From Ctenosaura bakeri (Eukaryota > Chordata > Lepidosauria > Squamata > Iguanidae): a stretch of 64,000 nt of DNA. The stretch is from NCBI GenBank assembly GCA_948474755.1, contig CAOLHI010001278.1, positions 341,178-405,177 on the forward strand. The letters are read 5' to 3'. The translations under genes and the position numbers were made by a program. Numbering within the stretch: position 1 is the first letter of the stretch; each line of letters opens with the position of its first letter. Below are positions 1-10,612 of the stretch, in pieces. The notes under the pieces are model-generated. The model worked only from the letters and a program-made list of their open reading frames with translations, ran no database searches and had not been told where the DNA came from.

Positions 1-125
1 TGTTCCTCCAGATGTTGCTTGACTACAACTTCCAGCAGTTGTAGCCAGCATAGTGATGAGGCATGGTGAGAGCTACTGCTCAACAACATTGGGAGGGTTG
101 CACAATTCTCACCCCTGTAGTAAAT
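1..125. mobile_element. MITE fragment, 'uninformative palindrome' type, cut by window edge
   Basis: The left part reads CTCCAGATGTTGCTTGACTA and the right part reads CTCAACAACATTGGGAGG, so the two halves are imperfect reverse complements. This fold-back pattern around a TACAACTTCC-type core is a common short non-autonomous DNA transposon of squamates (knowledge of the repeat type, not a database match). Related copies lie at 19173-19289 and 56955-57070. The outer left end is outside the window. Confidence 0.5.
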
Positions 126-741
126 AGCAGTCTTGTCCTTTCCAAGCTTAGGAAATTTGCCAGTCTTCATAAGTCAGACTGATCCTTATATAAACAAGGC
201 CTAGTTATGGTATATACTGGCACAAAGTGTCATCAGGTACTCTTTGGGGTCTGATCCCAGCAGGAAGGTAGTAGGGAATGCCATTATAATAGCAACTAAT
301 CTTTCCATAGCCCAGGAACTCTGAAAATTTCTCTTGATAGTGCGGTTCCTTATAACATAGCAATTAAGGAGGCTGTATTCTCCACGGGAAAGGGTACATC
401 AAATACCCCTGCTTGCATGACCTCTCAAGCACACCCAGACCTCCTCGGGTAGGGAAAAAGGTCATTGTTTCAAGAATGAAAAGTCCTTAGGTAGGGAAAA
501 TGGCAGCAGCACAAGCTTTAATAAGTGGCTTCAGGATATAGGCGTTGGTAGGATTCTGGCAAGTGCTTACAGGAGGAGGAGCCCAGGCAGGGATACCATG
601 AGTGTGTTAGAGATTCACGGAGCAAGTAGCATGGATGTGAGGTACAAAGGGTGCTTCACTTCAGATACCCAAGTCCATTATTTACCCCTCCACCTTTTCT
701 GGCTTTCCCATTTGTAAAAGGGCTTTTCTCCTGGCTTCCTC
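126..741. other. Unclassified intergenic DNA
   Basis: No repeat or exon that I can name. Open frames are short and there is no convincing splice context. Confidence 0.4.
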
Positions 742-866
742 TGAGGCCATTTCTGCACTACACTGTTATAGTGCTATTATTCAACTTTCAAAAGCCTGTG
801 AAATTCTGGAATTTGTAGTGTATTGAGGCCAAAGAGCTCAATGGATGAGAATTCTAAATGCCCCTC

Positions 867-1322
867 TGTCACGATATGTAAAGGGTTAATCTTACTTGAT
901 GCTTCGTTGCTTCTTCTGACCTTGCCCTTTAAGCTCAAGGTGTAGACTGAGATGAGGCTACGCAGCTGTATGTTAATTTATGTGTTTGACTAAGGCACTT
1001 GTAAAGTACCTAAGAATGTACAGCTGTGTGGAGTGTATATAAGCTGTTTGGAAAAAGCACTCTTTCTTTCTTTTCTCTTGTCTCCTTGCTGTGCTGGTTT
1101 GTATGTTACTCTGCTGTTTTTACTGTTTAACTTTATGACGGGCTTTGCTAAATGCCTTAATTTGTTACCCGCAATACACCTTTTGCATTTTTCCTTATTG
1201 CAGTCTGAAGTGGCTGTTTTTCCTCTAGGCTGTAGTTTATGCCAGAGGTTCTTTGGAGGTCCTTGTTTGCTTAAACAAGTACCCCAGTTTTCAGGCTCAC
1301 TAGGCAGGCAGCCTAACTGCAA
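867..1322 (+). mobile_element. Solo LTR, retrovirus-like, 456 bp
   Basis: The segment starts TGTCACGATATG and ends TAACTGCA(A). It is flanked by a perfect 6-bp direct repeat CCCCTC at 861-866 and 1323-1328, and it splits a palindromic MITE whose two halves are otherwise contiguous. A TATA box (TATATAA, 1036-1042) is followed by a pyrimidine-rich stretch, a variant polyadenylation signal AATACA near 1173, and GT-rich sequence, in the order U3-R-U5 on the + strand. No internal retroviral genes are present, so this is what remains after LTR-LTR recombination. The open frames across it (990-1347) are not genes. The final base is ambiguous: TGCA plus a 7-bp imperfect repeat, or TGCAA plus the 6-bp perfect repeat. 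Confidence 0.8.
1036..1042 (+). promoter_or_regulatory. TATA box of the solo LTR
   Basis: TATATAA sits about 170 bp into the LTR, with no competing TATA nearby. It is probably the relic U3 promoter; whether it is still active is unknown. Confidence 0.45.
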
Positions 1323-1401
1323 CCCCTCCTGCTCCAGGATTGCATAGGATGTTGGTACTAGAATAATAGCACTATAACAGTATAGTGAGGAAATGGCCTA
1401 A

Positions 1402-2026
1402 ATCTCTCTGGGCTCCCAACTCTCTTGGGTATCCTCCCAAGCCAGGCTGCCAAAGAGAGGCCTCAGTCCAACCATTACTCAAGTCTTTCCCTACCACTCT
1501 TCATTCCCCTAGAACTCAGGTCTAAACAAGACACTTGGAACCCTTCTCCTGTCATGCAGCTTGTGCCTTCTAGCTTCCTCCTCTCCAAGTTGTTTCTTTT
1601 ATTGGCCTCTTTGCCTCACCCCCACTTAGGAGGCTTTAACTGAGACCAGAACCTGGTTCTCCTGTCCTCCTACAGTCAGGGTACTGGGGACAGGCAATGC
1701 CTCTGGTGAGTCCTACATTTCCACCTCTAGCAGCATTGGAAACAAGGCTCACTTCAGTGGAGTCTCCCTACAGGCTCTGGAATGTCATTCTACTGATGCT
1801 AAGAAAATCTGCATTAGGAGTAGTTTGCTAAAACAGAAACTTAGATTGGGTTGATGGATGAGTGAGAGAGGCTACAGCTTGGGTGAACCATGAAGTTTCC
1901 CTTTCCTACCTGCAGGTCCGACACTACTAAACAAGAGCTAAATATGAACAGAGTATCACATGAAGCAGCAGCCATGTTGACTCCTACAAGACAACCTCCA
2001 TATAGCTCCTGTAGACCATAAACCAT
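1402..2026. other. Unclassified intergenic DNA, pyrimidine-rich
   Basis: CT-rich on the + strand from about 1430 to 1690. No recognised repeat or exon. Confidence 0.4.
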
Positions 2027-2444
2027 GGCCATTTCTGCACCCTACTTGATTCTGTCATGCTCCAGTCACAATCCCAGCAGCACCTTTGCTGGGAAGGGAG
2101 CACGATTTGAACTCTTTCCTCCGTACCTAGCTGGCTCCCTGAAGAAGGGAGTGCAAGTGGCATGCGCCTCCCTTCTGCAGTGCATCCAGGCTCTTTTCCA
2201 CACTGCACTGGGGAAGGAAGCACCTCTATCATGTTTCCTGCCCTTCTGCATGGCCGGGGAGGATGGGAGTGTTGAGTGATTGTGGGTGCTTAATGTATTT
2301 ATTCTGTTAAGTGAATATCCGGTGATTGTGATGGGTGGGGGCGGGATGGCATTGGGACTGCAAAGGCATCACGAAGCAGCATGACCTGCAGATGCTGCCA
2401 TCGTGTCCCCATCGCAGGACAGCCTCGTTGTGTGGAAATGGACC
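2027..2444 (+). mobile_element. GGCC-end MITE, family B (about 420 bp)
   Basis: Ends GGCCATTTCTGCAC and GTGTGGAAATGGACC are inverted repeats. The interior is shared, in this orientation, with 54420-54836 (for example the CAATCCCAGCAG core, a CTTCTGCAGTGCA block, a TGCATGGC block and TGTTAA near a CCCATCGC tail), and in reverse with 56498-56918. No clear target duplication survives here. Confidence 0.8.
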
Positions 2445-3335
2445 ATAACTTCCTTCCATTGACATGTGAAATTTGAGCCATAGCCTAAATCCAAGACAAG
2501 GCTTTTTAAAAAGATGATGATCAAAAAGTAAAGTAGACAATTTTAGGGGTAGACATCAATTGTGTACAGGATGGGGTAGACTCCTTTTGGTTATTGAGCC
2601 TGGGGTGCTCCAGCTTCCAATGTTGCACCTGGCCATCCACATTGTGGCAGCTGCTGATGGTGCTACTCACAGTTTTTATTGTCAGAAACACAATGAATAA
2701 TCCCACATGGGGAGTGGACAGAGAGACAACCTTATTTTGTAATTTCCCGTAAGGCTATTGAAGAATCTCTTGTTTAAACTTTCTGTGAAACTGGTACATG
2801 TAAGATAAAGTGGTGTATATTTTTGATCACTTTTGTTGTAGGAAGCAAGGTTCAGAATTGTCTTGTCTTTGGACCTTTCTTTTCCATCATGGAATATGAA
2901 AACAGCCATGCTAGAACTTAAAATATCACTAATTATTTTAATGCTGAAAGCACAAAATGTCCCCAGTTTATTCATTAAAGAAGTTTCACCTCCACCCTGT
3001 TCCAACACAGTCAGTATTCCTGTCAGAAGTTTACAATAAACAACAACGTTTCTGCTGTGAGTACAGCTCTGAGTGTATTGCTCTGCAACCCCTTGCTGTT
3101 ATCAAATATCCTTAGAAATTTGTAGTGAGGCATTATTTAAATGTCAGTAATAGTTTTGACAACTACTTTTAATTTCGTCTTGGAAAACAGCTAGGATGTA
3201 AAAATTCATCCATGCTCATGGTTTATACAGAAACCAGATTTAATCCTGGTAGTATTCATGTTTATAGAAGTTCTTAAAGGGCCTTCAATAACAATGGTAA
3301 AATTAATAAAACTTTCTGACCTAAATGAAAACACT
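2445..3335. other. Unclassified intergenic DNA
   Basis: AT-leaning single-copy-looking sequence. No exon or repeat recognised. Confidence 0.4.
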
Positions 3336-3338
3336 TTA

Positions 3339-3425
3339 TCAGTCAATCAGTCTTTATTGTACAGTCACAAACCGTTAAATCAAAAAAATATCCATCACAC
3401 AAAGAATGTTAGAAAAGCAAAACTA
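3339..3425 (-). mobile_element. LINE 3' end fragment
   Basis: TCAGTCAATCAGTCTTTATT followed by GTACAGTCACAAACC is the reverse complement of a typical LINE terminus (GGTTTGTGACTGTA-CAATAAAGACTGATTG). Only the last 3' UTR part is recognisable. It is probably of the same non-LTR group as the fragments near 62-63 kb, but that link is inferred. Confidence 0.5.
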
Positions 3426-3783
3426 CATAAAACAGACATGGGTAATATCCATTCAAGAATTGTTTAAAAATTTTAAAAACATTATAGGCTTAATATCATT
3501 TAATATAATTTAAAAGGGAGACAAATCCAAGTATTGCATACATGTCTGAGTCATAGTTTTACTAATTTTAGCAGCAGAGAAAAGGAACAGTTTCTAAGAC
3601 ACCTTATAAATAATATTATTAATGATATTAATGAATTAATAATTCATTGTCAATATTATTGATTTTACTGCATGTGGCCTGGGGATCCTTAGATAAGAGG
3701 ACAGGCTATAGATATTTTAATAAATAAGTGATAACGAAGCTGCTATGGAATGAGACAGAACTAAAATAAATTTCCAGATCCAG

Positions 3784-3972
3784 GGCCTTTCTGCATTGTA
3801 CTATTATAGTGCTATTATTCCACTTTCAACATCCTATGGAATCCTGGGGTTTGCAGTTAGAGAGGGGCCTCAAAGGCCCCTCCAAGGCTCGTCCCTAAAC
3901 TGCAATCCCAGGATTCCGTAGGATGTTGAAAGTGGAATAGCAGCACTAGAACAGTGTGGTGTAGAAATGGCC
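3784..3972. mobile_element. Palindromic GGCC-end MITE, family A
   Basis: Ends GGCCTTTCTGCATTGTACTA and GTGTGGTGTAGAAATGGCC, with arms TTCCACTTTCAACATCCTAT and AGGATGTTGAAAGTGGAA around a short loop. Flanking triplets (CAG and CTG) do not match. Confidence 0.85.
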
Positions 3973-4372
3973 CTGGGCTTGGCAGTTTAGGGAGGGGCAT
4001 TTAGAATTCTCAGCCAGAGAGCTCTTTGGCCTTAGTAAACTCACTGTTTCACCAATACCCCACCTCATTTCAGTGACTGGTAGAGAGTGAGGGAGGAATG
4101 ATGCAGAATGTTTGCTGCATCTCCTCATTGGTTCTCAGTGGGTGATTCAATCATTCTGCATCTGGCTACAGGAATATAACCAGATGCTTCTCCCCTACTC
4201 TTGCTTTCCACCAGCCATGGACTAGCGGTGGGGGCTGCAGCAGCTAGACAGTGAATCTGGGGTGTTGAAAGGAGAAAGGTACCATGTTATGCTATGCTGT
4301 GCCCCACAGACCACTGACTGTATCAAAAGCATAAAGAACTATGAATGAAATTTGTGAGAACACATGATAACT

Positions 4373-4690
4373 CAAATCCACTTAGAGTTGGAAGAGACCA
4401 CAATGGCCATCAAGTCCAACCCCTTGCCATACAGGAAGATACACTCAAAGCATCCCCAGCAAATGGCCATCCAACCTCTGCTTAAAAACCTCCAAAGAAG
4501 GTGACTCTGCCATACTCCGAGGCAGCATATTCCACTGTCAAACAGCTTTTACTGTCAGAAAGGTCTTCCTGATGTTTAGATGCAATCCCTTTTCTTGTAG
4601 TTTGAATATATTGTTCCATGTCCTGGTCTCTGGAGCAGCATAAACCAGTCTATGAATGTTACCAATTTCTCCAAAGATATTCAAACAGCC
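4373..4690 (-). mobile_element. CR1 LINE 3' end
   Basis: TTAGAGTTGGAAGAGACCAC and GGCCATCAAGTCCAACCCC are the reverse complement of the well-known CR1 3' region. They are followed by ACCTCCAAAGAAGGTGACTC and CTGTCAGAAAGGTCTTCCTG, so the element runs on the minus strand, 5'-truncated, with its 3' end at about 4373. No coding part is retained except possibly a trace near 4670-4690 (ATATTCAAACAGCC). Confidence 0.9.
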
Positions 4691-4699
4691 AGTTCAAAC

Positions 4700-5811
4700 A
4701 ACAAATAAACAATGGTGAAGAAGCCCAGAGATGCAGGCCTACATAGAATTCTTTAACAGACTGTAAATGCACATGAGCAACAACTCTGTCTACTCCTAAC
4801 ATGATATGAAGAAACACATAATGAACTCAAGTTGAAATAAGTACAGGCGGAAGGGAAGAACACAGCAGTGACTGAGATCCTACATTGGAGTTTGCAGTGT
4901 AAATCTCTTCATGAGATTTACCTTGACTGGCAATGTTTACTACCAAATGCAGAACTGAGGGTGCATATATACTTGCACAACTCTCCCCATGCACAATTCT
5001 GCTTTTGTAACCCTTAGACTGCTTGTGGATATTGTGCATAAAACAAAAAAAATGTCAAGAATGTATGTATATGACACCAACAAAATTTTGGCCAGGTCTC
5101 ACTTTTTTCCCTTCTTTGTCCTTAACAGAGATAAGACTATTGTGGTGCATTGTTCATGTCATTTTTCTTTTCAGTGTATCCTGGAAATCTCTAACCAAAC
5201 AAAAAAAGCACAATTGATGGAAGTCAGGCGAACAAGCAACTGGTTTTGTTTTGCTTAAGCCAGATAATCAAAAATACTTTCAAGAAATATTATTCATTTA
5301 ACTTCCTTTTTTTGCAGCATTGGGTCATGTCCTGCATACGATTACCCCCTTGAAGCAGAATACTGAAGCTACCTTGATTTTTTTTTTTTTTTAATCGATT
5401 GAATGCATTAAAAATATAAAAGCACCAAAATGCATATGCAGAGCTAGTGAAATAGTTGGCATTCATGTCAGAGGGATAGATTTCATGCTGCAGCCTCACA
5501 CCGAGGAAAGTAGTCAGGCTGTATTGGTGCAATAATGCATAAAAGGAAGGCCAAAATTCTCAAGCATGTATGTACTCTGATCACAACAGAAGGGTTTTAC
5601 ATTCAAAGGAAGGTGCATCCAGACTAATGAAAAAACCTAGAAAGTTCCAGATTTTGTTCCTATTCTTTCCTATTTTTATTCAGGAGATCCATACATGTTT
5701 TGTTTATCCCAGAATGTTTTTCCATCAGCTCCCAGTGGAATCAGAGGCTTTTTATACCAGCTGCCCAGGCCAGTTTATTTCAATCCAATATAAAATCAGG
5801 AAAAACAGGAA
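4700..5811. other. Unclassified intergenic DNA
   Basis: No recognised element. A T12 run lies near 5380. Open frames here (for example 5570-5929) run into the MITE at 5812 and are not genes. Confidence 0.4.
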
Positions 5812-5971
5812 CAAATTTTCAGCACTAGACTGTTATAATGCTATTATTCCACTTTCAACATCCTATGGAATCCTTGGGTTCAAAGGCCCCTCCCTAAACT
5901 GCAAATCCGAGGACTCCATAGGATGTTGAAAGTGGAATAAAGCACTATAACAGTCTAGTGCGGAAATGTCC
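5812..5971. mobile_element. Palindromic GGCC-end MITE, family A
   Basis: Arms TTCCACTTTCAACATCCTAT (about 5848) and ATAGGATGTTGAAAGTGGAA (about 5918), with right end TAGTGCGGAAATGTCC. The left end is degenerate (AAATTTTCAGCACTAGAC). Confidence 0.8.
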
Positions 5972-6113
5972 AAAATCTAGAACTTTTCAATTGGTTTGGT
6001 CGAGCACTTATTTGGTAATATCAGGCTCAGTGGCTGTTTGAGTATTGCAGTCAGAACTTTCCATACCTTTAGTTTAGATAGAGGCTGCTTTTAAAAATGA
6101 TGTGGAAGACTAA

Positions 6114-6440
6114 GGGCCCTTTCATGCAACACAATTATAGTGCTTTGATTCCATTGCCATGGCTGCTTCCAATGGAATCCTGTGGTTTGTGATTGGTTTT
6201 CAGTTTAAGTTTAGCTGGAGCTTTAGGGGACTGTAATGTGTATGTCAGCACCAAAATGAGAGAGATCAGCTTGCTTGTACAGTAGGAGTGGGGACTGAGC
6301 ATCCTGATGGATTGAATGACAACTCTCATAATCCCAGGGCTTCAGTTTCTTAACCCACTGGCCATGGTGGCTGGGGCTTCTGGGAGTTGAAATCCAAACT
6401 GTTTACAGGTCCAGGCCTCCCCACTCCGGTTTCATAGCAC
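6114..6440. mobile_element. Degenerate MITE pieces
   Basis: GGGCCCTTTCATGCAACACA then ATTATAGTGCTTTGATTCCA at 6115-6155 looks like one end of a GGCC-end MITE. CATAATCCCAGGGCTTCAG with GGCTTCTGGGAGTTGAAATC (6330-6400) is the half-palindrome motif of another common MITE. Neither has a clear second end. Confidence 0.45.
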
Positions 6441-6822
6441 TTAAACTGTTCCATGAGCTGAGAAGGCGATTTTTTTAAGGTCAAGCTTTTTCACAGAAAT
6501 TTGACACAATAAGTATATTATCATAATATTCCCAGCTGAAATTGAATCATTTGAAACTGAAATAAATAAATAGTTGTTTCTCACAAATTAGCCTTGGTTT
6601 TGGAAACCAAAAGCACCACTAGAGAAAATCCCAGAAAAAGTTCAGAAACAAAACTGTTTTCAATGCTATAACAGTGGATCAGAGCAGTTTTTTCACAGCT
6701 TAAAAACATAACACATGAAAGCCATGTTGGCAGCAGTTTTGATGTGTGTCCTTCCTTCCCACCTAATCATAATCCAGCAAAATGAGAAGGGCCTCCAGGC
6801 CTAAACCCTGTTGTTAATCCTA

Positions 6823-7265
6823 GGCCTTTTCCACACTGGGTTTTTAAAACGGTGCAGAGCATCCTCCAGAGAGGACATCTACACCTGGGAGTGGACTGGG
6901 TCTGGACTACTTTGTGTAGTTCCGGACCTCAGCCCACTCCGGAATGACCCAAAGTGGTCGTTCAGCACACTTAAAACAGGTCTTTCAAAAGCATGGAACG
7001 CGCCATTCCGTGGCCACACTCTGGTGCAGATTTTCAGGCTCGCACCAGTGCGAGCCTGCAGATCTGCCGGGGGCGGGTTTTAGGCTGGCGAGCTTCACCG
7101 GTTGGTGGAGAGCCTCGACCAACTGGAAGCTGCCATTTTCATCCCTGGAGCAGTGCAGAGCGGCAGCCACGGACTGCGCTGGACCAGCCTGGACCCTTGC
7201 ATGGAGCACACAGGTCCAGTGAGTACCGGCCCGGGGCCATTCCCTCGCCCAATGTGGAAAAGGCC
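6823..7265. mobile_element. GC-rich GGCC-end MITE, 443 bp, CTA target duplication
   Basis: Ends GGCCTTTTCCACACTGGG and CCCAATGTGGAAAAGGCC form an 18-bp terminal inverted repeat with one mismatch. They are flanked on both sides by CTA (6820-6822 and 7266-7268). The interior is far more GC-rich than its surroundings and retains several CpGs. The overlapping open frames on both strands (6811-7334) reflect base composition and are not genes. Confidence 0.85.
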
Positions 7266-7324
7266 CTAGCTGCAGCAGATGTATTGAAATCAATGGATGT
7301 TGCAATAAACGTTGACTTCCCAAG

Positions 7325-7500
7325 TTTATTTTAGGTTTATTATTTATTATTAATTTTATTTATATTCCACCTTGTCCCAATATGGGGCCCAAGGCAGTTC
7401 ATGACTCTTACAAATCATAAGAATTCAAAATAATTCAAAATAATAATTCAAAATGATAAAAGAAACTAATTTAAATCTGTTTAAAAGCATTTACATTATA
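7325..7500 (-). mobile_element. LINE/SINE 3' tail
   Basis: TTTATTTATATTCCACCTTG, then CCCAATATGGGGCCCAAGGC, then an A/T-rich run is the reverse complement of the AGCCGCCTTGGG..ATAAATAAA tail of a common squamate retroposon. A related, longer copy lies at 40260-40640. Confidence 0.55.
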
Positions 7501-8427
7501 GTTTCATGGATTAATGGGTCTAGTCTAGTTTAGAACTAACAAACAGGATTTAAGTCTCTCAGACTGGACCTGGTCACATGGCTCTAGGCATCAACCCATG
7601 ACCACAGCAGCATCCACGGAATCCACAGAGAACCAATTTTCACATTTCTATGGCAACGCATACAACAGTTGAGAGTAGGTTGTTCCAGGCCATCCTGTGA
7701 ATTACCGCTCAACGACACGCTCTGCAGGCAGTCACTCAGCATGTGGTCACTGTTCCTTGGCCTTGAGTTCCATAAAATGTACAGGTAGTAATTTACCTTA
7801 GGACGGTTTTGTCAGACTGAAGGAGATAACGCTGGTAAAGCACCTTATGCTGCAGGAATGATTCACGGATGATAACAGCAACAACAAATAACAAGCTCCA
7901 CCACAGGTGAATTGAAATAAACATGCCTTGCCTCATCTTGCTCTCATATGTATTGCACTATGCAAATTACTTTGAAACCAACATACAATACACCACAGGG
8001 ATTTGGGAATGTTAACCGGGAAGAAGCCAACTGGTTCTGATATAATTATGAGGGGGAACCCCCTACAAAATGGGCATAAACCCAAATTTTAGACAACTAT
8101 TTCATCATTCTTTTTATGGTATGGGTAAAAGTTGTATCCTTGACTTTTTTCCTCTTATGTTCACAATTTTGTTTACTTTATAAACACACACACACACACC
8201 TCAAAATTTAAAGCTTTTATTTCATTTAAAGCAGTGAGGATTTTGTCTCTTGAAAACAAGTTTAAAGTTCATTCTTCAAATGATAATCACCTAGATGGAG
8301 CTTGTACGATTTTTATGTCTGTTCCCAAGTTCTTTTATAGGATTCACACATACTCTAACATGGCGGTTATATGGATATACACCACATCTGTATTGTTCCC
8401 ACAAATGCAAGTTGTATATTGCATCAT
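7501..8427. other. Unclassified intergenic DNA
   Basis: Nothing recognised except a short (CA)n tract at 8183-8199. Confidence 0.4.
8183..8199. repeat. (CA)n microsatellite
   Basis: About eight uninterrupted CA units. Confidence 0.95.
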
Positions 8428-8775
8428 TTGTTGTTGTTAACTTCTGTCAGGTCGTCATCATATGGCGACCCTACAGATGAAAGACCTCTGATCCATTCCA
8501 TCATGATCTGCCCTGCTCAGGTCTTGCAGATTCAAGGACATGTTTTATTTGATTGAGTCTATCCATCTGTAATGCAGTCTTCATCTTTTCCAACTGCCTC
8601 CTACCTTACCAAGCATTATAGTCTTTTCTAACGAGTCATGTTTTCTCATGATATGGCCAAAGTATGACAGCTTCAGTTTAATCATCTTGGCTTCTAGGGA
8701 GAGTTCAGGCTTGATTTGATCTAGGACCCATTCATTTGTCTTTTTAGCAATTCAGGATATCATCGTTTGTATGGT
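8428..8775 (-). mobile_element. BovB (RTE) LINE 3' fragment
   Basis: On the minus strand the sequence reads SLNLQDLSRAD...RSFICRVAI, then GTTAACAACAAC. This matches the C-terminus and (AAC)n end of BovB-type reverse transcriptases, whose C-terminal consensus is GRPxxRWID...SLxxLxxxVxDRxxWRxxxHxVAxSxxRL (family knowledge). The + strand landmarks are CATCATATGGCGACCC and CCTGCTCAGGTCTTGCAGA. It is 5'-truncated and decayed by frameshifts and stops. Confidence 0.85.
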
Positions 8776-9194
8776 CTGTAAAAGGGTTACCAAGACTCAG
8801 GATACCAATTGGAGTCTCAGAGAATTGCTGTGATTCTCAGATAAGGAGGAAAATTTCCAGGTGAACAACATTAGAGTATGTGTGTCCAAGTTGTACAATG
8901 GTCTGTGCACCAAACAGCCAAGAATGAGGGGAGGAAATATAGGGAGAAAGAAACTGAATGTTTGCACTTGGGCCCATTGGGGCACTTGGAGTATATCAAG
9001 AAGTAGAGAGCTAGTGTAGCAATTCATCATCCTTCTGGTTGCACATATTCTGGTAGCAGTGTTTTGGGCCCCAGGGAAAAACTTCAATTGGGGTTGATGA
9101 TGGGTCTGTATCTAAGAGGAGATGAATGAAGGCATTGTCCCCCAAATAAGAATTCTAACCACCTAATTACATTTTCTTTTCGTCTCCACATTTG

Positions 9195-9690
9195 TTTGGC
9201 CTCCACATTCACAGGACCCACACATAATTGGAAAAACTGCAAATATCAAAATGTGAGTGTGCTTGTGCATGTGTGTGTGTGTGTGTATGTATGTGGGAAG
9301 GAGGCTGAGACAAGGTGGGAAGAAGGAACATGTAGGTTCCAAACCAAGTCAGGGAAAGAAGAGGGAAAGGGCTGGATCATCATGGTGGCCCTCTACTTCC
9401 TCTCTCACCAATCTTCTTCCTTTGGTATGGGAGGCATTGGGAGAGGGTTTGTGGTGCTGAGAAATCAGGGTACAAGCTGTCCTTAGCTGGCCAGGCAGCT
9501 GCTGATGGAGAAGGAAGAGGATCTGTGGTGGATTTTTAAAGGCCTGGATGGTCTGATGGGAGCTGCCAAGAGGAAAGTTTCCCCTGGAAAAGAAGTACCT
9601 GAGGTGGTGGTGGTGGGGAGAGGCTGGAGAAACTCACAGATAATCAAATCCATGAAAGTCAAATCCACAAATGTGAATGGCCATCTGTAT
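9195..9690. mobile_element. Tigger/pogo-like MITE
   Basis: The left end (GGCCTCCACATTCACAGGAC, followed by AAAAACTGCAAATATC) and the right end (ATGAAAGTCAAATCCACAAA, then TGTGAATGGCCATCTG) form degenerate inverted ends. The decayed pattern is the one usually written CCTCCACATTCGCGG..TTTGACTTTCGCGG in Tigger-like elements. An internal (TG)n tract is at 9269-9294. Confidence 0.6.
9269..9294. repeat. (TG)n microsatellite
   Basis: TG repeat followed by TATG units. Confidence 0.9.
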
Positions 9691-9780
9691 TCTGAAATGT
9701 TTTGATGTTGACCTGTTTCAGTTTTAATTGTCCTTCATATTTGCCTGTGATCAGTGTATGTAACTTTTCTGATGCTCTGG

Positions 9781-10604
9781 CAGTGATGTATTTAAATCTT
9801 TTACTCCATCTCTCAAGTCTCCACCTTCCTGTCTCAAGTTGAGTCTCAAGTCCTTGCAAGATGCTTTCAAGTCAAGTCTCAAGTCTGGGAGCGCACCTTA
9901 TAGTCCAACCTATATTCCAGAATTCCTGGACAGAGCCAAATAAAGTCAGTTTTAACCATATAAGTAGAGGCAGCACTCCACATTTGCAATTTTGCTGTCT
10001 GCAGCTTCAGAATAGGGTCCTTCTTACTCCCCCTTTCAAGGCTGGAGGCTTTTGTGTCAACAGGCGTAAAAGAGTGCGCACCTTCTGAAGTGGGGAATAG
10101 AATCTTTCTTACTCCCCATTACTGAAGTTCAAAAGCTTTAGAAGGAAGGATGCTTTTTCCTCAAGCCCATTGCCTAACACGTTTGCTTTTCCCCTGTGAG
10201 AAACATGCCCTGTGCTTTGGGGGTGAGTCGTGCGTTCTGCTCTTAGGAAAAAATGTAGAAGGCTCCTCCAATATACAGTGGGAACAGGCTACTGAGAAGA
10301 CCTCAAGCCCACCTCAAGCCCATTGACTAATCCATTTGCTATTCCCCTCTGAGAAATGGGCCCACACTTTGGGCTTGAGACAGATCATCATGTGACCAGT
10401 AGGCATAAAGAGATGGAAGCGATATTCAAAGTTGTAAGGTTTCTGGATGAATGTCTTATGTTACTGAACCAAGAGCAGCAAGTTAGTCATTAAAATATGC
10501 AAGTCACAAGGTGAGTTGAGCCAGTGCATCATTTACTGTCGATTCCAAATCAAGTTAGTGAAGCAACTTAAGTCCAAGTCAATTGACTCAAGTCTACATC
10601 ACCA
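9781..10604 (+). mobile_element. Non-autonomous hAT element, 824 bp, copy 1
   Basis: Starts CAGTGATGTATTTAAATC and ends AGTCTACATCACCA, giving a short inverted repeat with the CAGNG start typical of hAT. It is flanked by a perfect 8-bp duplication TGCTCTGG at 9773-9780 and 10605-10612. Both ends carry clustered CAAGTC/GACTTG motifs. The interior is shared in reverse orientation with 59062-59997, for example CCTCAAGCCCATTG, GCTGTCTGCAGCTTCAGAA and TTGTAAGGTTTCTGGATGAA. No transposase frame is visible. Confidence 0.9.
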
Positions 10605-10612
10605 TGCTCTGG

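Larger units (their letters stand above)
745..1398. mobile_element. Palindromic GGCC-end MITE (family A) interrupted by a solo LTR
   Basis: Left end GGCCATTTCTGCACTACACT and right end AGTATAGTGAGGAAATGGCC are inverted repeats, continuing inwards as TATAGTGCTATTATT and AATAATAGCACTATA. The arm is broken at 866 by the LTR at 867-1322 and resumes at 1329. Flanking triplets are TGA (742-744) and TAA (1399-1401), a 2-of-3 match to the 3-bp duplication seen in better preserved copies. Without the insert the element would be about 190 bp, the usual size of this family. Confidence 0.85.

Noticed and set aside
3784..3972. CAG/CTG flanks read as a target duplication
   Set aside because: They are reverse complements, not direct repeats, so they probably extend the inverted ends by chance.
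6985..7334. Opposed 112-113 codon open frames
   Set aside because: Both fall in the GC-rich MITE 6823-7265.
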